Shown here piece by piece: positions 23,301 through 33,300 of a DNA stretch of 64,000 nt. Numbering within the stretch: the stretch's first letter is position 1; every line of letters begins with the position of its first letter. The notes below the pieces were generated by a model that was given only the letters and a program-made list of their open reading frames with translations, did not search any database and was not told the origin of the DNA. A program made the position numbers and the translations under genes. Where the stretch lies: the NCBI RefSeq assembly GCF_026210795.1, contig NC_089429.1, positions 2,790,001 through 2,854,000 on the forward strand. The letters run 5' to 3'. Source of the stretch: Rhizophagus irregularis. Lineage: Eukaryota > Glomeromycota > Glomeromycetes > Glomerales > Glomeraceae.

Positions 23301-25240
23301 AACATTTTTTTTTAATATAGTTATAAGACGTTGCGAAATGACTTTTTATTGACAAATTATCAAATAAAAAATATTTTTCGCAACGTTTTTATTAATACAG
23401 TTAAAAACTATTGCGAAAACGATTTTTATCGGTAAATTATCAAATAAAAACGTTTCGCAACATTTTTCATTAATACAGTTAAAAAACGTTGCGAAAGACG
23501 TTTTTTTATTAAATAAATATCTTTTCGCTACTTTTTTTACTAACACGGTTAAAAACTGTTGGGAAAAGCATTTTTTTTGTTAATGTATAAATAAAAACGT
23601 TAAAAAAACGGTGTTATATTATGAAAAAAATGACATTTCAGCATCTTTTCATATTATTTTATGAAAAAAGATGCTGAAAAGGCATCTTTTTCATTTTTTT
23701 TACAAAAAAGATGCTGAAACGGCATCTTTTCGTATTGTTTCATAAAAAGAGATGCCATTCGGCATCTTTTCGTATTATTTTATGAAAAAGATGCTGAAAC
23801 AGCATTTTTTCATTTTTTTTTATCAAAAAAGATGTCGAAACAGCATCTTTTCGTATTATTTCATGAAAAAGATGTTGAAACGCATCTTTTCGTATTATTT
23901 TATGAAAAAGATGCCAAACAGCATTTTTTTGTTTTTTTTATCGAAAAAGATAAAACTTTGCAGCATCTTTTCATATTAATTCATTAAAAGAGATGCCGAA
24001 ACGGCATCTTTTCGTATTATTTTATGAAAAAGATGCCGAAACGGCATTTTTTTTTATTTTTTTATCAAAAAAGATGCCATTTCAGCGTCTTTTCGTATTA
24101 TTTTATGAAAAAAGATGCCGAAACAGCATCTCTTTCATTTTTTTTATCAAAAAAGATGCCATTTTGCATCTTTTTCATTTTTTTATCAAAAAAGATGACG
24201 TTTCAGCATCTTTTCATATTATTTCATGAAAAGAGATGCCGAAACGGCATTTTTTTCATTTTTATCGAAAAAGATGCCGCTTTCAAGATCTTTTCATATT
24301 ATTTCATTTGAAAAGAGATCTTAAACGCATCTTTTCGTATTATTCATGAGAGATGCGAAACGGCATCTTTTCGTATTATTTCATTTGAAAAAGAGCATGC
24401 CAAACGGCATCTTTTCGTATTATTTCATTTGAAAAGAGATGCCAAATGGCATCTTTTCGATTATTATTTTATGAAGAGATCGAAAGCGCACTATTTTCGT
24501 ATTATTTAGAAAAGATGCTTTGAAACGGCATTTTTTTCATTTTTTTATCAAAAAAGATGCTGTTTCAAGGCTTTTCGTATTATTTTATGAAAAAAGATGC
24601 TGAAACGGCATCTCTTTCATTTTTTTTTATCAAAAAAGATGCTGTTTCGCATCTTTTTCATTTTTTTATCAAAAAAGATGCCGAAACGACATCTTTTTGT
24701 ATTATTTCATGAAAAGAGATGCCGAAATGGCATTTTTTTCATTTTTTATCAAAAAAGATGCCGAAATGGCATCTTTTCGTATTATTTCATGAAAAGAGAT
24801 GCTGAAACGCATCTTTTCGTATTATTTCAGCGAAAAGAGATGCTGAAATGGCATCTTTTCGTATTATTTTATGAAAAAGATCTTTGAAACGGCATTTTTT
24901 TCATTTTTTTATCAAAAAAAGATGCCGAAACAGCATCTTTTCGTATTATTTCATGAAAAGTGATGCCATTTCAGCATCTTTTCGTATTATTTTATGAAAA
25001 AAGATACCGAAACGGCATTTTTTCATTTTTTTTTATCAAAAGTATGTTTGCTGCATTTTTTTCATTTTTTTTTATCAAAAAAAGATGCTGTTTCGGCATT
25101 TTTTTCATTTTTTTTATCAAAAAAGATGCTGTTTCGGCATCTTTTCATATCATTTTATGAAAAAAAATGCCGTTTTTCAGCGTCTTTTTCATTTTTTTTA
25201 TCAAAAAAGCACCGAATTAGCGTTTTTTCATAAAATTCTG
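23300..25240. repeat. hairpin satellite, two unit types (TTGCGAAAACG and GGCATCTTTT)
   Basis: From 23300 to 23600 a unit of about 80 bp alternates aacgttgcgaaa and ttcgcaacgttt words. From 23630 to 25240 a different unit of about 75-80 bp alternates ggcatcttttcgtattattt/catgaaaagagatgcc and ggcatttttttcatttttt/atcaaaaaagatgcc, both imperfect palindromes, for about 20 copies. The many ORFs across it translate Phe/Lys-rich simple repeats and are not genes. The array lies between an hAT-type end and the hAT transposase. Confidence 0.85.
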
Positions 25241-25424
25241 ATTTAATCTTTTAATTTATTGATGGTCAATTAACAAGTCTGCTTGACTTTACACATTATG
25301 TTTCATTTAAACTTTATTTATAATTAAATCTATTTACAAATGAATTAAACCTATTTATAATAATAGAGATATTATCAAAGATAAAATAAGAAATATTAAA
25401 ATTATTAAACTAACTACTGTTAAA

Positions 25425-27579
25425 CAATGATAACGACCACCACGACCTTAAACATAAACACATTCTTATAGTTTTCCCAACCAACCGGTTTCTTTTATCA
25501 GTAATCAAATTTTTTCCCCATGAAAAAACTTGCTAACGTAGTACTTTACTGGCTGATTAATAAAAAATCACGTGCCATTTTAGCAAGCTTGGAAATTGTT
25601 GCTCATTATTCTTCCACCATTCAAGTGGATCTTCATTTCCATCAAGCTGGGGTAAAGAAAGATATATTTGGTATTCATCAGCAGAACTTTCCACACGATG
25701 ACGTTTGAATACACGGGACATTACTGACTTTTTTTTATTAGGAGTTTCAGTTTGATCAGATTGAATAGAAACAGCATATGATTTATTATACATACTTAAA
25801 AACCTAAAAATTTAATAAAATTATAAAATTAGTATATATAATTGTAAATAATATAAATAATTAGTAAAATACTAACTTTTGTTGAATATCATTTATTAAT
25901 TCATCTCCCCATTCATTATCCTTGTAATATTGTAATTTCAATCTTGGATCCAAAATAGTAGAAATTAAATATGAATAATTTGTCTTGTTGTAATACTCCA
26001 GCAATTTTAATCTGCATATTTTCGCAGCATTTTTTATAATTTGACTCCATTCATTCTCATTGTTGTTGCCACTATTAGCTTCAGATTCATCATCTACATC
26101 TTCAATAACTTCCTCATTTTCATCTCCAATAACATTTACATCTCCAATAACATTTTCAACATGATCAATAAGAATATTATATAAAGGAATAGTAGTAGAA
26201 AGTGTTGGATAAGTAAATCCAAACATTATAGTTGTTACTTCTTTAAATAGAAATAAAAAATCCTTAATTTTTTCAAGTTCAGCCCATTGATTCTCTGTAA
26301 GTAAATATTTTTTAAGATCACGATCATTAAGTGTATGATAACAGAATCAATGGCCTAATTATATAATTAAAATTAATAAATAATTGAAATTATTAAAAAC
26401 TTAATATTTACAAAAATCAACTTACAATTTTTAATTGTAATGATCTTGAAATCATTTCGTAAGTGGAATTCCACCTTGTGGGTACGTCAGGTATAAGTGT
26501 TAAATCCTTTAATTGATTATTTTTACATGCCATTTTTAATTTTTCACGACGTAAAGAAGATGCACAAATTCTATTAACAAGATCTCTAAGCTGTAAGATA
26601 TAATAATTTTATTAGTATTAAAAAAAGAATTTATAAAATAATAAATAAGTTAAATAATAATTTTACCTTAGAAATTTCACTTTCCAATTGGGTCAATGCT
26701 ACTTGAACACTTAAATTAATGACATGGGCAAAACACCTAAAATGATTATCATTTTTATCAAAAAAAATTCTTTTTTCTATTGCCCAATTAGTTAATAAAC
26801 GAATGAATACTGCATTATTTGACGCATTATCTAATGTAATGTCCAACAGTATATGTTGTAATTTCCAGTCCTTATTAATAAAATGTGCAGTTATTGATAA
26901 AAATGATTTGACTGAAGAACTGGTCCAGCAGTCAATTGTAAATGAAATTTTTCCTGGAATATTTAACAAAATATTTTGAACTTTTTCTCTGTCAGTTCTA
27001 TAAAAATTCGAAATATGAGATTTAATTGTGTCAGCACTGGGAATTTTCGCAGTGGGGTGTAATGAATGTATAAAATTGATAAATTCTGGCTCCTCAGCAA
27101 TTGTAAATGCATGTTGTTTAATAACAATCCATTTTACCAGATTATTTATCATTTCATTATGATCATATCGACCACTAAATAATAATACAATTATCTATTA
27201 ATAAATAAAATTTATGAAATAAAAATAAAATAAGAAGTTATTTTTACCTTTGGTGCTTTTAACATTTCTAAAACATTTACTCCAGTTGACTGAGTTTCTT
27301 GCTGTATAGAATGAACATTTTTTAAATGTTTTGTTATATTCGTAGTACTACCCCAGAACATATATAAGTTTTGCTGCAATAAGTACAGGTAGCTCTTTTA
27401 TTATATTTAAAATTTTCATCTTTTTCGAAATGGCTCCATACAAAACTGCCTTGATTATTTTGAGCATTTTCTAACGATTCTAAATTACTTAATCTTCTTG
27501 CTGGTGTTGCCGGTAGGGACGCATCAATTTCATCCTCAGAATTATGACAACTTCCTTCATGTGTTGTTTCTCGGTCCAT
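25425..27579 (-). pseudogene. hAT transposase, broken
   Basis: A minus-strand gene. The start at 27579 (MDRETTHEGSCHNSEDEIDA) leads into a BED zinc finger (FVWSHFEKDENFKYNKRATC, CTYC, then H..H after a one-base shift near 27350). The middle exon (27152-26600) holds KQHAFTIAEEPEFINFIHSL and the catalytic-core block ISFTIDCWTSSSVKSFLSIT (about 26880-26950), with introns before and after. 26226-25861 covers the helical insert. The C-terminal dimerisation region is EYQIYLSLPQLDGNEDPLEW, then a shift near 25580, then a remnant of the final hAT block down to about 25425. At least two frameshifts are present, so this copy is inactive. It is normally nuclear and acts on the ends at 23051/27669/31372-type sequences by inference. 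Confidence 0.8.
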
Positions 27580-27668
27580 AGTTAGCTTTACAAAAAAATA
27601 AACCGAAAATCTTTAAAAAAATTTTTTGGTGCTACATATGTTGGTTGATAAACATCATGATTATCAAC

Positions 27669-30600
27669 TTAGTGTTCCAAACGGATCAAATCGGATGAAT
27701 CTGATTTTGACTCGAATCCATTATTTAAAAAACGTTACGTAACGTTTTTGATTTCAATTTAACGAATAAAAAACCGTTTCGCAACAGTTTTTTAATCATT
27801 TAATAAAAAACGTTGCGAAACGTTTTTTATTCCAATTTAATGAAAAAAACCGTTTCGCAACGTTTTTTAATCATTTTAATAAAAACGTTGTGAAACGTTT
27901 TTTATTTCAATTTAATGAAAAAAACCGTTGCTAAACAGTTTTTTAATCATTTTAATAAAAACGTTCGCGAAACGCTTTTATTCCAATTTAACGAATAAAA
28001 AAACCATTTCACAACAGTTTTTAATATTTTAATAAAAAACGTTTGCAAAACATTTTTTTATTCAATTTAATGAAAAAACCGCTCTAACGGTTTTTTAATC
28101 GATTTTAATAAAAAACTGCGAACGCTTTTTATTCCAATTTAACGAATAAAAAAACCGCTTCGCAAAAGTTTTTAATTATTTTAATAAAAAAAATGTTGCG
28201 AAACGCCATTTCAATTTAATTTGAAAAAAACTGTTTCTAACGGGTTTTCAATTATTTTAATAAAAAACGCTTGCGAAATGTTTTTTATTTCAATTTTTAA
28301 TCGAAAAAAAAACCGTTTCGCAACAGTTTTTTAATATTTTAATAAAAACGCTTTACGAAACGCTTTTTTATTGCATTTAATAAAAAAACCAGTTCGCAAC
28401 GGTTTTTTAATATTTTGATAAAAACGTTGTGAAACGTTTTTTTATTTCAATTTAATGAAAAAAACCGGTTCGCAACGGTTTTTTGGAATATTTTGATAAA
28501 AAACGTTGAGAAACATTTTTTATTTCAATTTAATGAAAAAAACCGTTTCGCAACGGTTTTTTAATATTTGATAAAAAAACGTTACAAACGTTTTTTTGTT
28601 TCAATTTAATGAAAAAAAAACCGTTTCGCACCGGTTTTTTAATATTTTAATAAAAAAACGTTGCGAAACGTTTTTTTATTTCAATTTAATGAAAAAAACC
28701 GGTTCGCAATGGTTTTTTAATATTTTAATAAAAAAAATGTTGCGAAACGTTTTTTTATTTCAATTTAATGAAAAAAAAAACCGTTTCGCAACGGTTTTTT
28801 AATATTTTAATAAAAAAACGTTGAGAAACGTTTTTTATTTCAATTTAATGAAAAAAAAACCGTTGCGAAACAGTTTTTTAATCATTTTAATAAAAAACGT
28901 TGCGAAACGTTTTTATTCCAATTTAACGAATAAAAAACCGTTTCACAAGCGGTTTTTAATATTTTAATAAAAAACGTTTGCAAAACATTTTTTTATTCAA
29001 TTTAATGAAAAAACCGTTCCGTAACGGTTTTTTAATCATTTTAATAAAAAACTGCGAAACGTTTTTATTCCAATTTAATCAATAAAAAAAACCGTTTCGC
29101 AACAGTTTTTAATTATTTTAATAAAAACGCTATTAAACGAAACGTTTTTTTATTTCAATTTAATGAAAAAAACTGTTTCGCAACGGGTTTTCAATTATTT
29201 TAATAAAAAATGTTGCGAAATGTTTTTTATTTCAATTTTTAACAAAAAAACCGTTTCGCAACGGTTTTTTAATATTTTAATAAAAAACGTTTGCGAAACG
29301 TTTTTTATTGCAATTTAATGAAAAAAAACCAGTTCGCAACGGTTTTTTAATATTTTGATAAAAACGCTTGCGAAACGTTTTATTTCAATTTAATGAAAAA
29401 AACCGTTTCGCACCAGTTTTTTAATATTTTGATAAAAAACGTTGCGAAACGTTTTATTTCAATTTAATGAAAAAACCGTTTCACAACGTTTTAATATTTG
29501 ATAAAAACGTTGAAGAAACGTTTTTTTGTTTCAATTTAACGAAAAAAACCGTTTCGCACCGGTTTTTTAATATTTTAATAAAAAAACGTTGAGAAACGTT
29601 TTATTTCAATTTAATGAAAAAAAACCGGTTCGCAATGGTTTTTTAATATTTTAATAAAAAAAATGTTGCGAAAGCGTTTTTTATTTTCATTTAATGAAAA
29701 AAAGCGGTTTCGCAGCGGTTTTTTAATATTTTAATAAAAAGCGTTGAAAGCGTTTTTTATTTCAATTTAATGAAAAAAAACCGTTCGAAACAGTTTTTTA
29801 ATCATTTTAATAAAAAGCGTTGCAAAGCGTTTTTATTCCAATTTAATTTAATAAAAAAAACCGTTTCATCAGCGGTTTTTAATATTTTAATAAAAAAAGC
29901 GTTTGCAAAACATTTTTTTATTCAATTTAATGAAAAAAACCGTTCCGTAACGGTTTTTAATCATTTTAATAAAAACTGCGAAACGTTTTTATTCCAATTT
30001 AACGAATAAAAAAAACCGTTTCGCAACAGTTTTTAATTATTTTAATAAAAAAACGTTGCGAAACGTTTTTTTATTTCAATTTAATGAAAAAAAACTGTTT
30101 CGCAACGGGTTTTCAATTATTTTAATAAAAAATGTTGCGAAATGTTTTTTATTTCAATTTTAAACGAAAAAAACCGTTTACGCGGTTTTTTAATATTTTA
30201 ATAAAAACGTTTGCGAAACGTTTTTTATTGCAATTTAATGAAAAAAAACCAGTTACGGCAGTTTTTTAATATTTTGATAAAAAAATGTTGCGAAACGTTT
30301 TTTATTTCAATTTAATGAAAAAAAAACCGTTTCGCACCGGTTTTTTAATATTTTGATAAAAAAGCGTTGCAAAACGTTTTTTTTATAATTTAATGAAAAA
30401 AAACCGTTTTCACAACGGTTTTTTAATATTTTGATAAAAAACGTTGCGAAACGCTTTTTTATTTCAATTTAATGAAAAAAACCGTTTCGCAACGGTTTTT
30501 TAATATTTTAATAAAAAACGCTGAGAAACGTTTTTATTTCAATTTAATGAAAAAAAGCCGTTTCGCACTTGGTTTTTTAATATTTTAATAAAAAGCGTTG

Positions 30601-31372
30601 CGAAACGTTTTTTATTTCAACTTTAAGAAAAAAACCGTTTCATGAATGCGGTTTTTAATCATTTTAATAAAAAATGTTGTGAAACGTTTTTTATTTCAAT
30701 TTAATGAAAAAAACCGCTTTTGCAACGGTTTTTTAATATTTTAATAAAAAAACGTTGCGAAACGTTTTTTTATTTCAATTTAATGAAAAAAAACCATTTC
30801 GCAACAGTTTTTAATCATTTTAATAAAAAAACGTTGCAAAACGTTTTTTTATTTCAATTTAATGAAAAAAACCGTTTCGCAACAGTTTTTTAATATTTTA
30901 ATAAAAAAACATTGCGAAACGTTTTTATTTCAATTTAATGAAAAAAAACCGTTTCGCAACGGTTTTTTAATATTTTAATAAAAAACGTTGCGAAACGTTT
31001 TTTTATTTCAATTTAATGAAAAAAAACCATTTCGCAACGGTTTTTTAATATTTTAATAAAAATGTTGCGAAAGCGTTTTTAACAATTAACTTAACAATTG
31101 CAACGTTTTCAATTTAATAACAGGGCATTTTTTCATCTTATTTTTATGAAAAAAGGCTTTTTGATCTGATCCGTCAGGATCGATCGGATCGTCAAATCTG
31201 AATCTGATCTGATCTGATTTGTATGAATTGTTGATCCGATTTGATTCGATCCGAATCGGATCAAATTTTTTTGATTCGGATCGGATCACGGATCATAAAA
31301 TCTATGATTCGATCTGATCTGTCTCGGATCAGATCCGCGGATACGGATCAGATCGGATTTTTTTTGGAACAT
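27669..31372. mobile_element. non-autonomous hAT-type element filled with hairpin satellite
   Basis: The left end TAGTGTTCCAAACGGATC and the right end (complement TAATGTTCCAAAAAAAATCC) bracket 3.7 kb. Both termini contain gatctgatccg words (right one 31150-31370). The interior is the tandem hairpin satellite (27725-31085). The octamers outside the two ends (tatcaact; gttatggg) do not match, so the ends may not be an original pair. To the right, sequence of an interrupted gene begins at once. Confidence 0.65.
27725..31085. repeat. hairpin satellite, about 75-85 bp unit, about 40 copies
   Basis: Each unit carries two palindromes, aaacgttgcgaaacgtttt and aaaccgtttcgcaacggttt, separated by atttcaatttaatg and taatattttaataa spacers. 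About 40 copies run without interruption. Copies differ by single changes and by small gctt/cg variants. Some higher-order repetition is visible: the series 28070-28500 resembles 29010-29440 and 29930-30340. The ORFs here translate a Lys/Asn/Phe simple repeat and are not genes. Each unit can form two hairpins on a single strand. Confidence 0.9.
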
Positions 31373-31383
31373 TAGTTATGGGA

Positions 31384-32004
31384 TTTAGCAATTCAAGAAC
31401 TTAAAATGAAAAATCAATTTAATGAATTAACAAGAACAAAAATAATTGCAGAAATGAATAGAATTAAAATCTCATTTGGTTTCTGGCAGGAACAGGGAAC
31501 ACAAAACCAGTCCTATACTTCGCTAATGGAAGGTGACAAAGAAATTGTATTAAAAAATTTCAATTTTGGAGTTGTTTTTAATGAGGAGCATGCATTTTTG
31601 ATTAATCGTTTATGGCGAGATTTTTATCAACTCTATATTAATATGAAATCTAATAAGACCAATCCGTCTCAATTTGCAAATCAAACAAAAGAATGGTTGG
31701 ATTTATTTCTTACTCCTTCCCAAGGAGAGCCTAATACTATTAACTTTAAGATGGGTTATATCGTCCAAAAGATGTAATGCCGTATATGCACGTTTTAGTC
31801 AATCATTTACCTGAATTTGTGGAATGGCATCAGAAATTTGGATTAGGTGCTTTTTCTTGTAGTCCAGTGGAGAAGAAAAATCATGATCAAGTTTCTGCAT
31901 TTTTTCGAAAAACAATGAAAGATGGTGGAAAAGGCATGGAGCCATTTTCAAAATTTTACATTATGAAAATAGATCATTGTATTTTGCTTAAAAGTGTACC
32001 ATAG
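31384..32004 (+). pseudogene. C-terminal part of an unrecognised repeat-family protein
   Basis: Open from the transposon edge (IQELKMKNQFNELTRTKIIA) through ENFNFGV-type sequence to VEKKNHDQVSAFFRKTMKDG. A one-base shift near 31750 separates two ORFs (31406-31777 and 31777-32004) that clearly belong together. The 5' half is missing, replaced by the hAT-type element. The block FSCSPVEKKNHDQVSAFFRK looks like a conserved core. I believe this is a multi-copy family of this lineage, possibly transposon-related, but cannot name it. Confidence 0.45.
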
Positions 32005-32158
32005 ATAAATACCCCAAACCACAACATATTCACGTTAAAAAAAAATTAAAAAATTAAAAATCCGTGTATATACAAACTGTTTTATTTATGTAAATTGTAA
32101 ATATGATACATAATAAATTCTACAAATTTTTGTTAATATTTTCTATAAGTATATATAT

Positions 32159-32854
32159 TTATATTTGTTGTGCACAAAATCTTAAACTAATATATCCTGC
32201 TGATGTTCTATTTTTTTTTGCATCTTCCCTACTTTTCTTATATTTCCACTCAACTGTTAATTTAGGTAAATTAAATCTTTTTAACCTATTTTTTGGAATC
32301 CAATTACCAACTTGATTAAAGAGACTTTCTTGATTAGCGTCTGATTCAGCTAGTGCATCAAATAATACAACAAAAGTTTGTTGATTATTATCAAAAAATT
32401 TACGCCCCCAATTTGGATTATCAAATAAATTAGCTATTTGTGTATATGCGTCTGGACCTTGGAAATAACACTTATAACTACCAGTCCGAACGCTATAATA
32501 ATGAATATAACCTTCAAATACTCCAAAAAATAAGCTTTCCAGACAAGGTAAATAAATAGTTTGTTTACCCGACTGAGAAAAATGTCCTTTTAGTTTACCT
32601 TGAATAATATGAACAAGCTGTGCCTTGAACTCTTTTATTGCCTCCAGAGGTAATTCGTACAATCCTTCGCGCCTTGTATTGTATTTTTGTACAATAGTGT
32701 TATGACGCGTTAATCCAGACTGACTTTTGAATGAAGTCTTACAAATATTACATTCGTGTTGTAAAGTGGAAGCAGTGGTTGGTGAAGGAGGTGGAGTGAG
32801 AGTAGAATTTGTTTGGTAAAAACTTTGAGAAAAGAAATTAACAAACGTGTACAT
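32159..32854 (-). CDS. C2H2-type finger protein of a lineage family
   Basis: The start at 32854 (MYTFVNFFSQSFYQTNSTLT) is preferred to 32938, which adds only a hydrophobic AT-rich leader. A proline/threonine-rich linker is followed by a single zinc-finger-like motif HECNICKTSFKSQSGLTRHN (residues about 46-65), whose last His ligand is not in the usual place. Then comes a conserved region with YNTRREGLYELPLEAIKEFK and a long C-terminus ending in FCAQQI. It converges on the plus-strand pseudogene 31384-32004. The ORF is intact over 232 codons. Role unknown; a DNA-binding or transposon-derived protein is possible. Confidence 0.5.
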   Translation of the reverse strand: MYTFVNFFSQSFYQTNSTLTPPPSPTTASTLQHECNICKTSFKSQSGLTRHNTIVQKYNTRREGLYELPLEAIKEFKAQLVHIIQGKLKGHFSQSGKQTIYLPCLESLFFGVFEGYIHYYSVRTGSYKCYFQGPDAYTQIANLFDNPNWGRKFFDNNQQTFVVLFDALAESDANQESLFNQVGNWIPKNRLKRFNLPKLTVEWKYKKSREDAKKNRTSAGYISLRFCAQQI

Positions 32855-33204
32855 GTTTTTGCGAAAATAATAAAAATTTATATAAAAAAAACAGTAATAA
32901 AACTTAACAATTTCAATATTCTTACTTGTCAAAAACACTTAGCCAAAGGTTTGAACGATTGGTTTGACGTTGGAACGATTGGTTAGACGTTAGAACACGT
33001 TAGAACGATTGGTTAAATCAAAAAAAAAAAAAAAAAATTTTTTTCTTGTGTGTTCGCATCAGCTGCGCAAATCACGGGTGCAGAAATCATCTGATCAGTG
33101 ACCTTAAAAGGCCCAATTATTACAATACGCTCATATGGCCCGAAATGTGTTATCCGGTTTCCTAAATCATTGAATCATTGGATGATGCGCAATCTCGTGA
33201 AACG

Positions 33205-33225
33205 TACAACTATAAAATCAGGAGC
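33205..33225 (+). promoter_or_regulatory. TATA-like box of the 33.3-kb gene
   Basis: The word ctataaaatc (about 33209-33218) lies about 85 bp before the ATG at 33301 in a locally less AT-rich region (33040-33300), where TATA words are not simply background. Spacing to the ATG is reasonable for a fungal core promoter. Assignment is by sequence only. Confidence 0.45.
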
Positions 33226-33300
33226 ATGCGCTGATCGCTGTCACGCTTTAGTGAAGTAAAAATTATAACGCGTAACCCGTCGCAAATACCACCACTTAAA

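Noticed and set aside
23752-25233. Many ORFs of 60-96 codons rich in Phe, Lys and Ile
   Set aside because: They are translations of the hairpin satellite; repeats in all frames, no start context, no conserved protein pattern.
28596-30009. ORFs of 68-79 codons in the 28-30 kb satellite
   Set aside because: Simple-sequence translations of the same tandem repeat.
27725-31085. Regular repeats suggestive of a CRISPR array
   Set aside because: There are no unique spacers: both palindromes and the stretches between them are repeated. The setting is eukaryotic and inside transposon ends.
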